Assembly (NCBI GenBank): GCA_012841015.1
Contig: DUVN01000028.1
Coordinates: 1 to 64,000, forward strand
Length of the DNA: 64,000 nucleotides
Direction of reading: 5' to 3'
Origin: Clostridiaceae bacterium
GTDB taxonomy: Bacteria; Bacillota; Clostridia; Saccharofermentanales; DTU023
Shown here: one piece after another, positions 54,478 to 62,619 of the stretch
Numbering within the stretch: the first letter of the stretch is position 1
How the letters are laid out: the number at the start of each line of letters is the position of its first letter
Translations under genes and position numbers: made by a program
The notes under the pieces: generated by a model
The model's input: the letters and a program-made list of their open reading frames with translations, nothing else
Told to the model about the DNA's origin: nothing
Database searches by the model: none

Positions 54478-55572
54478 CTACTTGATATTGGTAGGGTGTT
54501 CCATCATATCTTCCCAGTAATCCTGCATGGGGCTCTTGTGTTGACCCTGAGGTTCTGATTTGTTCTCAACATCAGGTACTGCCGACGATTTTTTCTGTTG
54601 TTCCATTAGGCGTTGTTCGCGCTTACGCTCCTCTTCAGCCATCGCTTCTTTCGGCGACAATTCGAGAAGTGCAGGATTATCAATGTAAGCGTCAAATAAT
54701 TGTAAGCTCTTGATCATATAGTATCCGTCGCAAATCCGTTCATCGATTGTGAGGTTCAGGTCAATCGTCTTCTTCCAGACGACGCCATCGGTGTAGATAT
54801 CACGATACGGCTTATAATAAACTTTCCCGATTGTGCAGAAAATTGAAGTAGAGCCAAATTCATATAAATGATGGAAAAGAGCATCACCACCGATGCTTCC
54901 GAGGTGTGAGATGAAGACTGATGAATACAATGGAATTAAGTCGCGTAGCGATTTCGGCATGAGCCCGTGAAAATCGAGCACACGTCCAATCCAAAGCAAG
55001 ATCCTCAGGACACTCCGCGGCAATTTCGAGATAAGCCCGATGAAGCGATCGTCTTCTTTACCCTCACTGCCCTTAATGGCCTCAATGTGAGAATCCATCT
55101 TGTCTTTTACTTTTTCGAGTGTGTCGTCTCCGTCAAAATTAACTTTCGCGATTGATTCAATTCCTTCGTCTGTTAATGCTGTCTTGACGACGTATAGAAT
55201 GTCGAAGCTGTTATGCTGATACAGTCGTCTTCCTGAAATAAAACGGTTGAGTTGCGGCCTGCGGAGAAACGTGTGCAAAAATGTCGCCGAGATAATGTTG
55301 AAAACGGTGATTCGTTTTCCTTGCTTTCGTTGTTCGCGGATGTATTGTTGCATATTCTCAACACAATATGATTTTCTCATATAGACAGCCGATTCATTGC
55401 GACCTCGCATGACATACGGCATGATGGAGCCAATAGGGTCTTTTGAATCTCTAACAAGTGTTCCGTCGCTACGTTTAAAACACATATACTCAATCCTCTT
55501 CATACTGTCAGGAGCTACTCGTAACCAGAAAATCAAGCTCGAGTCTTTTACATCATAGTGGGATGCAAGCAT
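54478..55572 (-). CDS. E2/CAT-fold acyltransferase-like protein, catalytic His absent
   Basis: About 364 residues, similar to the catalytic domain of 2-oxoacid dehydrogenase E2 and chloramphenicol acetyltransferase. VFNIISATFLHTFLRRPQLN and FISHLGSIGGDALFHH correspond to E2 core blocks. The active-site motif (DHRxxDG in E2, HHxxxDG in CAT) reads DERICDG, with Glu at about 279 in place of the His. There is no lipoyl domain and no E1/E3 neighbour. The last 60 residues are charged and look disordered. The start is uncertain: GTG 55575, ATG 55572 and ATG 55503 are possible and none has a strong ribosome binding site. Confidence 0.72.
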   Translation of the reverse strand: MLASHYDVKDSSLIFWLRVAPDSMKRIEYMCFKRSDGTLVRDSKDPIGSIMPYVMRGRNESAVYMRKSYCVENMQQYIREQRKQGKRITVFNIISATFLHTFLRRPQLNRFISGRRLYQHNSFDILYVVKTALTDEGIESIAKVNFDGDDTLEKVKDKMDSHIEAIKGSEGKEDDRFIGLISKLPRSVLRILLWIGRVLDFHGLMPKSLRDLIPLYSSVFISHLGSIGGDALFHHLYEFGSTSIFCTIGKVYYKPYRDIYTDGVVWKKTIDLNLTIDERICDGYYMIKSLQLFDAYIDNPALLELSPKEAMAEEERKREQRLMEQQKKSSAVPDVENKSEPQGQHKSPMQDYWEDMMEHPTNIK

Positions 55573-55850
55573 CACAAGGAAAGTCTTTCGAGCTCATCGG
55601 TAACGTAAGCACTCATTTATCAGCTATTTTGACCATTTCGTCTCCTCACAAAACGGAAAAAACGATGATTTTGTTGAAGTAATCATATCACAAGGCGAAA
55701 TAAGTGAGACATAGTGCGCCCATTGCAAAAGATTGCTTTCACTCTTGGTTGTTTTTGTGTTATTTTATGTTAAGTTATTAAAAGCTGGATCGAAGTGTAA
55801 AATTTTGTGGATGTCTGAGAACAATCACAATGGGAGAGTAATTTAAAGAT
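55573..55850. other. intergenic region before the first L,D-transpeptidase
   Basis: No gene. AT-rich sequence near 55750-55800 probably contains the promoter, but no clear -35/-10 pair could be fixed. One ATTTTGACCA at about 55629 recalls the 82-bp repeat core, as a single copy. Confidence 0.35.
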
Positions 55851-57128
55851 ATGACGGGACTGTTCAACAGAAGATTGAAAATACTGCTCGTGGTGACGAT
55901 CGTTATACTCGTTGTGACGATTGCGCTCTATGCTATCAACTTTTTGAGCCCGAGCACTGATTTTGCGTCGAATACGACGACAAGTCGGATTGAGGAGTTG
56001 ACAACAACGCCTACTTCGATTCCGTCAGAGACGACGACAGAGATAACGACGACAGAGATGACGACGACAGAGGAGACGACAACGGCGGAGACGACGACAG
56101 AAGCGATCACAACACCAAATCCGACGACGAACCGTTTTTCACATCTTATTGTATTCCTCGATGTCCAGCGTGCTGTCTTCTTCAGTACATCGGCAGATGG
56201 TCAGGCCATCCCAGAAGTATCGCTCCGTGTCTCAACGGGGCGCGTCAAAGGTTCGACGCCTGTTACGCCGCCTAATAAACCCTTTATCCTGTCCGGTTAT
56301 AGGGCTAACCAGCTCCTCTTCACGAAGGCTGCGACGTGGGTGTGGGTGCGCTACGCGACGCACGTTTCAGGTGATATCTTTATTCATTCGCAGCCGTATG
56401 ATCACCAAAAAGATGCGAACGGGAAGACGTTGCCTTTAGACAAGAGTTTGTTCAGTAAGTGGGGATATAATCGTCTCGGCAAGTACACAGCGTCGAATGG
56501 GTGTATCAGATTATCACTTCGCGACGCAAAATACCTGTCAGACAATATTTACCGCGGTATGCCGTGTTATATCTTTGCAAGTAGCAAGGGTTACAATTTG
56601 CCTGAGGCACCAGAGAATCCGCCTGCGAACCTAAATAACCGCTGGGATCCGACAGATCCTGATCCGATGAACCCTTACGTGCATCGTGCAGAGAAGAGTA
56701 TGGCGTGGAAGTACAAACCTGTCGGGCGCGATATCTCGGTCAAGGTCAATGAAGAGCCCTCTGCTGTAAACGGTATAAGCAATAGCTCCAAACTCCCAAG
56801 TGGAACGACCTTTCGATTTAAGACGAAACCAAATACGACAACATCCGGTATTATACATACCAAGATCGTCGTGACGTATTCAGATAAATCTTCTGAAGAG
56901 GTCTCGATCAAGATTACGGTAGGTACGCCTGCGCCTCCTACGACGACAACAACGACTACAACGACAAAGTCCACGACGAGTAAGTCTTCGACGACGACAA
57001 CAACACCTAAACCGACGACGACCACGACCTCGAAGACAACGTCTGCTGCGACGACAACAACTGAGGCCCCTTCTGCGACGACGACGCCCAAACCGACAAC
57101 GACGACAGCCGCAGAAGAAGAGCCTTAA
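55851..57128 (+). CDS. L,D-transpeptidase (YkuD) with Thr-rich tail, copy 1
   Basis: 425 residues. A membrane anchor (about 8-28) and a Thr/Glu-rich linker (about 45-90) lead to the YkuD domain (about 95-250), with catalytic Cys in SNGCIRLSLRDAKYL. A middle domain (about 285-355) precedes a 65-residue Thr/Ser/Pro-rich tail ending in acidic residues. Such enzymes make 3-3 cross-links in peptidoglycan or attach proteins to it. The second copy lies 220 bp downstream. The tail is encoded by ACG/ACA-rich low-complexity DNA prone to length change. Confidence 0.9.
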   Translation: MTGLFNRRLKILLVVTIVILVVTIALYAINFLSPSTDFASNTTTSRIEELTTTPTSIPSETTTEITTTEMTTTEETTTAETTTEAITTPNPTTNRFSHLIVFLDVQRAVFFSTSADGQAIPEVSLRVSTGRVKGSTPVTPPNKPFILSGYRANQLLFTKAATWVWVRYATHVSGDIFIHSQPYDHQKDANGKTLPLDKSLFSKWGYNRLGKYTASNGCIRLSLRDAKYLSDNIYRGMPCYIFASSKGYNLPEAPENPPANLNNRWDPTDPDPMNPYVHRAEKSMAWKYKPVGRDISVKVNEEPSAVNGISNSSKLPSGTTFRFKTKPNTTTSGIIHTKIVVTYSDKSSEEVSIKITVGTPAPPTTTTTTTTTKSTTSKSSTTTTTPKPTTTTTSKTTSAATTTTEAPSATTTPKPTTTTAAEEEP

Positions 57129-57174
57129 CAGACACTTATTGTCGTCCTTAGTTATCCTTTTGTACTTTAATTTA

Positions 57175-57206
57175 TGATCGCAGTGAGGCACATCTCACTG
57201 CGATCA
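57175..57206. other. perfect 13-bp stem-loop between the two L,D-transpeptidase genes
   Basis: TGATCGCAGTGAG (57175-57187) and CTCACTGCGATCA (57194-57206) are perfect arms with a 6-base loop. There is no T-run on either side, so it is not a standard terminator. It could be an RNA-stability stem or a protein-binding palindrome. Confidence 0.65.
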
Positions 57207-57348
57207 GTCTGTCTGAGTATTTTTGAATTATTTGTGAGGAAATTTGTCATATTGTGATTGGAAAAAATGCGTGGTTCGTGTATAGTGTCAGTGTTGGATA
57301 TTTAGTGCGACACGCAAGACGTGTGCTGAATGAGAAGCTGGATTGACG

Positions 57349-58542
57349 ATGAAAAAATATGTTCACTACATTCCTGTGATACTTGGCGTTGTGATGGTCG
57401 TCGGTGCGTTGTTTTTGACCGGCGGTTTTTTTGCTGCGCCACCTGCCGTATTCAAAGATGATACTCAGGTTACGTCTGAGGTGACGACAACGACAGAGCC
57501 GATTGCTTCTACTCTCAAGGACGTTACAGAGGGCTCCACAACGCCAATGCCGGAAACTGTGACTTCTTCTGTCGAGTCGGTCGTCACGACGGAAGGTTCG
57601 GATCGTGATCAGTCTGTAACGTCTGGTGCGACATCTAGATCGACCGCTTCAACTGATCCTAAAGCGACCACAACGACTAGTTCAACAACTACGACTAGGA
57701 ATCAAGCGCCTTCGCCCTACACGGGTGGGCGTTTTTCCAAGCTGATTGTTTTCCTAGATATTCAGCGTATCGTTTTCTACAGGACGGATCCGTCGACAGG
57801 TGCTGATGTTCCGGCGTACGCCGTCAGATGTTCGACCGGAAAGCCAGGTTTTCCTACTCCTGTCACGCCGGCAAACAGACCGATCATTCTTAACGGCGGG
57901 AGGAGAACACTTACACGTTTTAGGTCGACAGGGATAGAGGGTGATCGCGCACTTTGCTGGGTACGTTACGCGACACAGCTGAGGGGATCGATCTGGTTTC
58001 ACTCTCTTCCTTACGATTACCTAGGAAACAATAAGGTCGACTATTCGAGAGCTTATATGAGTGGAGGCTATGTCAAACTTTTAGCTGGTAGACCTTACTC
58101 GCATGGCTGTATTCGCATGGCTCTCCGTGACGCTAAATTTCTATACGATAATGCGTATGGGTTGCCTGTATATGTTTTCAGAAGCAGTAAAGGTTATCAG
58201 TTGGCACCCGCACAGCCACTGCCGCCAGCGCCTAATCCAAGACGCTACAAAGACTGGGATCCGACTGATTGGAATTCTCCTAAGTATAAGCCTATGCCGA
58301 CGGCCACGACGACAACAGTGACTCAGCCGGTGACTACGACGAGAACAACGACTTCTGCGTCGTCATCGTCATCGTCGACTGCACCTACATCGACTGCACC
58401 TACATCGACTGCACCTACATCGACTGCACCAACGTCGACTGTACCAACGACAACGACAACGACAACGACAACCACCACCACAACAACGACAACGACGACA
58501 ACAACAACATCAACGCCAACGTCGAGTGACTCGACCGATTGA
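57349..58542 (+). CDS. L,D-transpeptidase (YkuD) with Thr-rich tail, copy 2
   Basis: 397 residues with the same layout as the preceding gene: membrane anchor (about 6-28), Thr/Ser-rich linker (about 40-120), YkuD domain (about 125-285) with catalytic site YSHGCIRMALRDAKFL, then a Thr/Ser/Pro tail of about 75 residues. The tail has five TSTAP-type repeats followed by a run of Thr. It lacks the middle domain of copy 1. ATG 57349 is preferred over TTG 57343. The two genes look like a tandem duplication that later diverged. Confidence 0.9.
   Translation: MKKYVHYIPVILGVVMVVGALFLTGGFFAAPPAVFKDDTQVTSEVTTTTEPIASTLKDVTEGSTTPMPETVTSSVESVVTTEGSDRDQSVTSGATSRSTASTDPKATTTTSSTTTTRNQAPSPYTGGRFSKLIVFLDIQRIVFYRTDPSTGADVPAYAVRCSTGKPGFPTPVTPANRPIILNGGRRTLTRFRSTGIEGDRALCWVRYATQLRGSIWFHSLPYDYLGNNKVDYSRAYMSGGYVKLLAGRPYSHGCIRMALRDAKFLYDNAYGLPVYVFRSSKGYQLAPAQPLPPAPNPRRYKDWDPTDWNSPKYKPMPTATTTTVTQPVTTTRTTTSASSSSSSTAPTSTAPTSTAPTSTAPTSTVPTTTTTTTTTTTTTTTTTTTTTSTPTSSDSTD
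58375..58512 (+). repeat. 15-bp and 6-bp tandem repeats in the LDT tail
   Basis: Five 15-bp units beginning TCGACTGCACC start at 58375, 58390, 58405, 58420 and 58435; the first three are identical. They run into ACAACG-type 6-bp repeats up to about 58512. All units are multiples of 3, so slippage would change tail length without breaking the frame. Confidence 0.85.
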
Positions 58543-58650
58543 TTTATAGCCACGTCGGCTCCTCGTTTCATCGCTGTCTTGATTTGGGGGTGTTCCGAGA
58601 AAAAAGAGATTGCTGAACGAGGTGTGGACAAGCGGAGCGAAGCAAATAAC

Positions 58651-59073
58651 ATGAAAGACAAGTTGGATGTCACGCGCGATCGGAGAGTTTTCATCCGGTC
58701 GCGCGATTTTTTTGTGTTGTTTGCTCTCATTGGGTTGGCTTTGGTTTTGTTTTTTGTGACGTGGTCGACGCGAACCTCGTCTGCGAGCGTCGCCAAGATC
58801 TACTATGACGGACAGTTGCTTGAGGTCGTAGAATTGACGTCAGGGACGGAGAGAGATTTTCTGTTTGATGTGGATTCATCAATCGTAATACGCCAGTTTG
58901 CCGATCAGTCGATCGCATTCATGGCATCTGACTGTCCTGATCGCGTCTGCATCAGGTCGGGAAAGTTAAGACGTCCGGGAGAATTCGCTGCCTGTGTGCC
59001 AAATCATTTTCTCATTGTGATCGAAGGGGTAGCCCAATTTTCAGATTGGGAGGATGTCGATCTTGTCGCGTGA
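58651..59073 (+). CDS. NusG domain II membrane protein (EetA-like)
   Basis: About 140 residues: a membrane anchor (FFVLFALIGLALVLFFVTW) followed by an extracytoplasmic NusG_II domain with the conserved block ASDCPDRVCIRSGKL and ACVPNHFLIVIEG. From memory, such proteins occur with Gx transporters and ApbE in flavin-based extracellular electron-transfer loci, where they are called EetA. ATG 58651 is chosen with GGAG about 12 bases upstream; the frame opens at 58579. It overlaps the next gene. Confidence 0.85.
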   Translation: MKDKLDVTRDRRVFIRSRDFFVLFALIGLALVLFFVTWSTRTSSASVAKIYYDGQLLEVVELTSGTERDFLFDVDSSIVIRQFADQSIAFMASDCPDRVCIRSGKLRRPGEFAACVPNHFLIVIEGVAQFSDWEDVDLVA

Positions 59074-59596
59074 AGAGAGAAAACCGATACCGATCAGGCG
59101 TCTTACTCGTTCGGCTGTCTTATTGGCAGCTGCACTCGTACTCGGATGGCTAGAGGGAGTCTTGCCACCGCTTCCGGCGCCTATTCCGCTACGCTACGGT
59201 CTTGCTAATGTTGCTGTCATGGCGACACTCATTTTCATCGGTCCTTTTGAGACTTTTTCTGTCGCATTTTTGAAAAGTGTTTTTGTCTTTATGACGCGTG
59301 GGTTAATCGCAGGAGCTGTCTCCATGACAGGGACGCTATTGTCGGTTGGTGTGATGATTGTGCTTGAGACGTTGTTCAAGCGACGCACTTCTGTATTTCT
59401 ACTGTCGATTTCGGGAGCGATCGCGCACAATCTCGGACAGCTGATTTTTCTCGTCCTTTTTATGCAGTACAAGATATCTGTTCTTTTTGTCGGTCCCTAT
59501 TTGCTTTTGTTCGGAATTGCGACAGGCATCTTATCAGGTGTGCTCTTGTATGTCATGATAAGACCGTTACAATCTTTTTTTAAGAAGAGGGACTGA
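59063..59596 (+). CDS. Gx transporter family membrane protein (EetB-like)
   Basis: About 177 residues, five or six membrane helices. The family was earlier called heptaprenyl diphosphate synthase component I. LEGVLPPLPAPIPLRYGLANV and FLKSVFVFMTRGLIAG are conserved blocks. GGGAGG directly abuts ATG 59054, so TTG 59063 with 9-base spacing is the likelier start. It overlaps the NusG_II gene and precedes apbE by 26 bp, forming a tight three-gene unit. A quinone or flavin-related transport function has been suggested for such proteins. Confidence 0.87.
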   Translation: MSREERKPIPIRRLTRSAVLLAAALVLGWLEGVLPPLPAPIPLRYGLANVAVMATLIFIGPFETFSVAFLKSVFVFMTRGLIAGAVSMTGTLLSVGVMIVLETLFKRRTSVFLLSISGAIAHNLGQLIFLVLFMQYKISVLFVGPYLLLFGIATGILSGVLLYVMIRPLQSFFKKRD

Positions 59597-59622
59597 TACC
59601 GATTGTAATGGGGAGGTTTATT

Positions 59623-60840
59623 GTGATACGCCAATGCCTTTTGCGAAATATACGGAGTTTTTTAAGTGTATTCGCCGTAGTCTTTGCTCTTATTTTTTCT
59701 GTCGGAATGATCGCGTTACAGCTGTCAGCGTGTAAAAATGATGTGAAGATGCCCGTTACACCGACAGGCGATTCGACGATGCCTGACTCTGGCACAATAA
59801 ATGGCGTTTCGGAGTCCATTCCTGTCACGACAGCAGGCGTTTCGTCGTTGCCCTCTGTCGCGCCTTCGGAACTCGAACGATTTGAAGCGTATGTAACGGG
59901 GCCTTTCGACACAGTGACGAAGATGATCATCCTTGCAGTCGATCAAAACGAATTTGAAGACAGTCGATTTTTTGTTGAGCAAGAACTCTGGCGTTACCAT
60001 CGGCTGTTCGATATTTATGACGACTATCCCGGAATGACAAACATCAAGACGATCAATGATCGAGCTGGGAGTGCTGTCGCCTGTCCCGAGGAAATACTCG
60101 ATCTGATCGCCTTTGGTATCGAGTGTGAAGAAAGATCACACGGGCGTGTCAATATCGCCATGGGTTCTATTTTGAGCCTCTGGCACGAGGCACGAACCCA
60201 TTCAAATGCCAATCCTTCACAAGCGTTTATCCCTGATCAACAGGCTCTAGAAGATGCGGCTGCGCATATTTCGATTGACGATGTCAAAATCGACCGGGAG
60301 AAAGGAACAGTCACATTGCTAGATCCTAAGATGAGTCTCGATGTAGGTGCGATTGCGAAAGGGTATACCGTCGAAAAAATCGCACGCGCACTTACTGATC
60401 GAGGATTCCGAGCTGGTGCACTTGACGCGGGTGGGAATGTACGCGTTATCGGACATAATCTCATCAAAAACACGCCTTGGCGTATCGGCATTAACAACCC
60501 CATTGAGAATGCAAATCATTCGATCATCGAGATTGTCGAAGTGGCGGATCGGTCAGTTGTCACGTCTGGTAACGATCAGCGATTTTTTGTGTATGCGGGG
60601 AAGCGTTATTCCCACATTATCGATCCGGCGACGTATCAGCCTGCCGAATACCACGATTCCGTTAGTATCATTACGGAAGACTCCGGACTGGCAGACATGT
60701 TGTCGACAACACTCATGATGATGACTGAGATAGACGGACGAACACTGCTTTCTAGTTTCCCCGGCTGTGAAGCTCTGTGGGTGCACGGGTCAGAGATGAC
60801 GATGACGGAAGGGTTTGAGAGGTACGTCGCAGGACGCTGA
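59623..60840 (+). CDS. apbE: FAD:protein FMN transferase (ApbE), lipoprotein
   Basis: About 405 residues. The signal peptide ends in a lipobox-like LSAC, so it is probably a lipoprotein on the outer face of the membrane. A Thr/Ser-rich linker of about 40 residues leads to the ApbE domain, with 'DVGAIAKGYTVEKIARAL' and ALDAGGNVRVIG for FAD and Mg2+ binding. ApbE attaches FMN to Thr/Ser of extracytoplasmic flavoproteins. GTG 59623 follows GGGGAGG by 6 bases; ATG 59608 overlaps that site and is less likely. The flavinylated substrate protein is not in this window. Confidence 0.92.
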   Translation: MIRQCLLRNIRSFLSVFAVVFALIFSVGMIALQLSACKNDVKMPVTPTGDSTMPDSGTINGVSESIPVTTAGVSSLPSVAPSELERFEAYVTGPFDTVTKMIILAVDQNEFEDSRFFVEQELWRYHRLFDIYDDYPGMTNIKTINDRAGSAVACPEEILDLIAFGIECEERSHGRVNIAMGSILSLWHEARTHSNANPSQAFIPDQQALEDAAAHISIDDVKIDREKGTVTLLDPKMSLDVGAIAKGYTVEKIARALTDRGFRAGALDAGGNVRVIGHNLIKNTPWRIGINNPIENANHSIIEIVEVADRSVVTSGNDQRFFVYAGKRYSHIIDPATYQPAEYHDSVSIITEDSGLADMLSTTLMMMTEIDGRTLLSSFPGCEALWVHGSEMTMTEGFERYVAGR

Positions 60841-60900
60841 TCATATTCATTCTACGATCATTTTGTGACGCCTGTATACATAAATGCCCGTTCAATGCAA

Positions 60901-60916
60901 TGTGAGAACATTCACA
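60901..60916. promoter_or_regulatory. CRP/FNR-like palindrome
   Basis: TGTGAGAACATTCACA matches TGTGA-N6-TCACA, the consensus form of CRP-family sites. Its centre lies about 52 bp upstream of the start predicted from the -10 box at 60949. A CRP/FNR-type regulator is not encoded here, so the match may be fortuitous. Confidence 0.35.
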
Positions 60917-60945
60917 CGCTCTGACCTGTCTTCGTTAATCACCTA

Positions 60946-60954
60946 TGGTATAAT
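60946..60954 (+). promoter_or_regulatory. extended -10 promoter before the site-2 protease operon
   Basis: TGGTATAAT is a consensus extended -10 element (TGn-TATAAT). The -35 region is weak, which is usual for extended -10 promoters. Transcription would start near 60961. Confidence 0.6.
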
Positions 60955-61025
60955 TTCATCGTTCGCTTGAGAGTAGTTTTACTGCGGTACAAGACCTCAC
61001 AGGAGGCTGTACACGCGCTCTTGCG

Positions 61026-61835
61026 ATGGTTTTGAAATACTTCACGATGAATGGTGACTTTATACAAATGATGTTTTCTCTGAAGATACGTGTTGCAACA
61101 TTAGCTTTACCGATTTTTAATTTTGGCAACATCGATATTGTTGAAATTCTTATTTCAGTGTTCGTGTTGGCGCTCTCTTTGTCGCTCCATGAATTTGCGC
61201 ATGCATACGCTGCACTCAAAATGGGTGATGACACGGCGGCGATGGCAGGTCGGCTCACATTAAATCCCCTGAAACACCTCGATCCCATAGGATCGCTCGT
61301 CTTTCTCATCGCGCGCATCGGTTGGGCGAAGCCGGTCCCTGTCAACCCTTCGCGCTTCACGAAAGCGAAAAGTATCAAGCGAGGTATTTTCTGGGTGAGT
61401 CTCGCCGGACCTTTGTCAAACCTGTTGCTCGGTACGTTGTCGTGGATTCTTTTCTGTACACTCTTTACGATCATGCTGGCGATCGGAACGAGTGGACCCA
61501 TCATTATAGTTGTTATGCAGTTATTTTTAACGCTTTTCCAAGCGAATATGTTGTTGGCAGTCTTTAATCTGCTGCCTGTGCCTCCGCTTGATGGTTTCAA
61601 GATTGTTGGTGTTGTGTTGCCCGATAAGTGGTATGGCAGGCTCTTGCAATACGAGCAGATTATCGGCATTGCATTTTTAATCCTCGTCTTGTTCTTCCGC
61701 GGCGCGCTAACAACTGTTCTAGGATGGATTCTCGTACCGTTTGAATATGCAATTCAAGATCCGATCACATGGCTCTTTCGGCAGTTACAGGCGGCATTGG
61801 GGCTTCCCGACATGCTACGATTTTTTGTATCTTAA
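61026..61835 (+). CDS. site-2 protease family (M50) membrane metallopeptidase
   Basis: About 269 residues with several membrane helices. The zinc motif HEFAHAYAALKMGD is in the second hydrophobic segment, and the third zinc ligand is in NLLPVPPLDGFK. It is the short RIP type without a PDZ domain, commonly placed beside scpA-scpB in Bacillota. The start is uncertain: ATG 61026, 61047 and 61068 are possible, with GGAGG rather far upstream. The stop is 4 bp before the scpA start. Confidence 0.9.
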   Translation: MVLKYFTMNGDFIQMMFSLKIRVATLALPIFNFGNIDIVEILISVFVLALSLSLHEFAHAYAALKMGDDTAAMAGRLTLNPLKHLDPIGSLVFLIARIGWAKPVPVNPSRFTKAKSIKRGIFWVSLAGPLSNLLLGTLSWILFCTLFTIMLAIGTSGPIIIVVMQLFLTLFQANMLLAVFNLLPVPPLDGFKIVGVVLPDKWYGRLLQYEQIIGIAFLILVLFFRGALTTVLGWILVPFEYAIQDPITWLFRQLQAALGLPDMLRFFVS

Positions 61836-61839
61836 CAGT

Positions 61840-62619
61840 ATGGTCGCGGAACACGGAACGCTGGAAATTAATATCCTCCACTACGAGGGTCCCCTTGATT
61901 TGCTCAGTCAACTGATCGACAAGAATCGTGTGCCTGTTGACCGCGTTTCCATCGCATCGATTGCCGATCAGTATCTAGAAGTGATTCACAATAGTGTAGA
62001 GCTAGACATGGAGCTGGCGAGCACATTTCTGCTGATGGCGGCGACGTTAATTCAATTAAAATCATCTCTGCTACTTCCGGAACAGCGCCGATTCGATGAT
62101 CAAGAGGAGTCGGATCCTGGTGATTTACTTATCATGCGTCTTTTGCAGTACAGGCGGTGTAAAGCGCTCGCGATCTCTTTACGTGAACGATATGCTCGGT
62201 GTGGTCGGTCTTTCAGCAAACCACCTGAACCCCCAGAACGTATGGGAATTGAGCGGGAACGCGAGACGACGTCGCTCGATCGCACGCGATTTGAACTTGC
62301 TGTTGAGGTCATTGCATCAAGGAACGATCTGCGTTTTCATGACAGTGCAGAAGAAGTGGGGCAAATTCTCGAACGAGAACGCGTATCGCTCCATGAGAAG
62401 ATGTTATTCATTGTGCAACAGATTGCAGGAAGAGCGCGCATTTTCTTTTACGAGCTTTTTCCACCAGAGATGCCTGTGCTCGAGCGCGTCACGGGATTTT
62501 TAGCGATGTTGGAGCTCGCTTTTCAAAACAAGGTGAAGGTGACACAGAAGAGATCTTTTGCGCCGATTCTTATTGAGCGCAAAAGATCTGAAAGGCAAAG
62601 AGGAAGGGCAAACGCATGA
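61840..62619 (+). CDS. scpA: segregation and condensation protein ScpA
   Basis: 259 residues, the kleisin subunit of the SMC-ScpAB complex that organises and separates chromosomes. The family start LEINILHYEGPLDLLSQLID is clear, followed by ELASTFLLMAATLIQLKSSLLLP and the C-terminal winged helix. ATG 61840 is chosen from this homology; there is no good Shine-Dalgarno sequence, so translation may be coupled to the upstream gene. The gene overlaps scpB by 4 bp. Confidence 0.93.
   Translation: MVAEHGTLEINILHYEGPLDLLSQLIDKNRVPVDRVSIASIADQYLEVIHNSVELDMELASTFLLMAATLIQLKSSLLLPEQRRFDDQEESDPGDLLIMRLLQYRRCKALAISLRERYARCGRSFSKPPEPPERMGIERERETTSLDRTRFELAVEVIASRNDLRFHDSAEEVGQILERERVSLHEKMLFIVQQIAGRARIFFYELFPPEMPVLERVTGFLAMLELAFQNKVKVTQKRSFAPILIERKRSERQRGRANA

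Noticed and set aside
56675..57091. 138-codon Val-rich frame on the minus strand
   Set aside because: It is the complement of the Thr-rich repeats of the L,D-transpeptidase gene. Repetitive DNA keeps the frame open.
58323..58796. 157-codon frame on the minus strand over the second LDT tail
   Set aside because: Same artefact: the complement of ACG/ACA repeats gives a run of Val and Asp codons.
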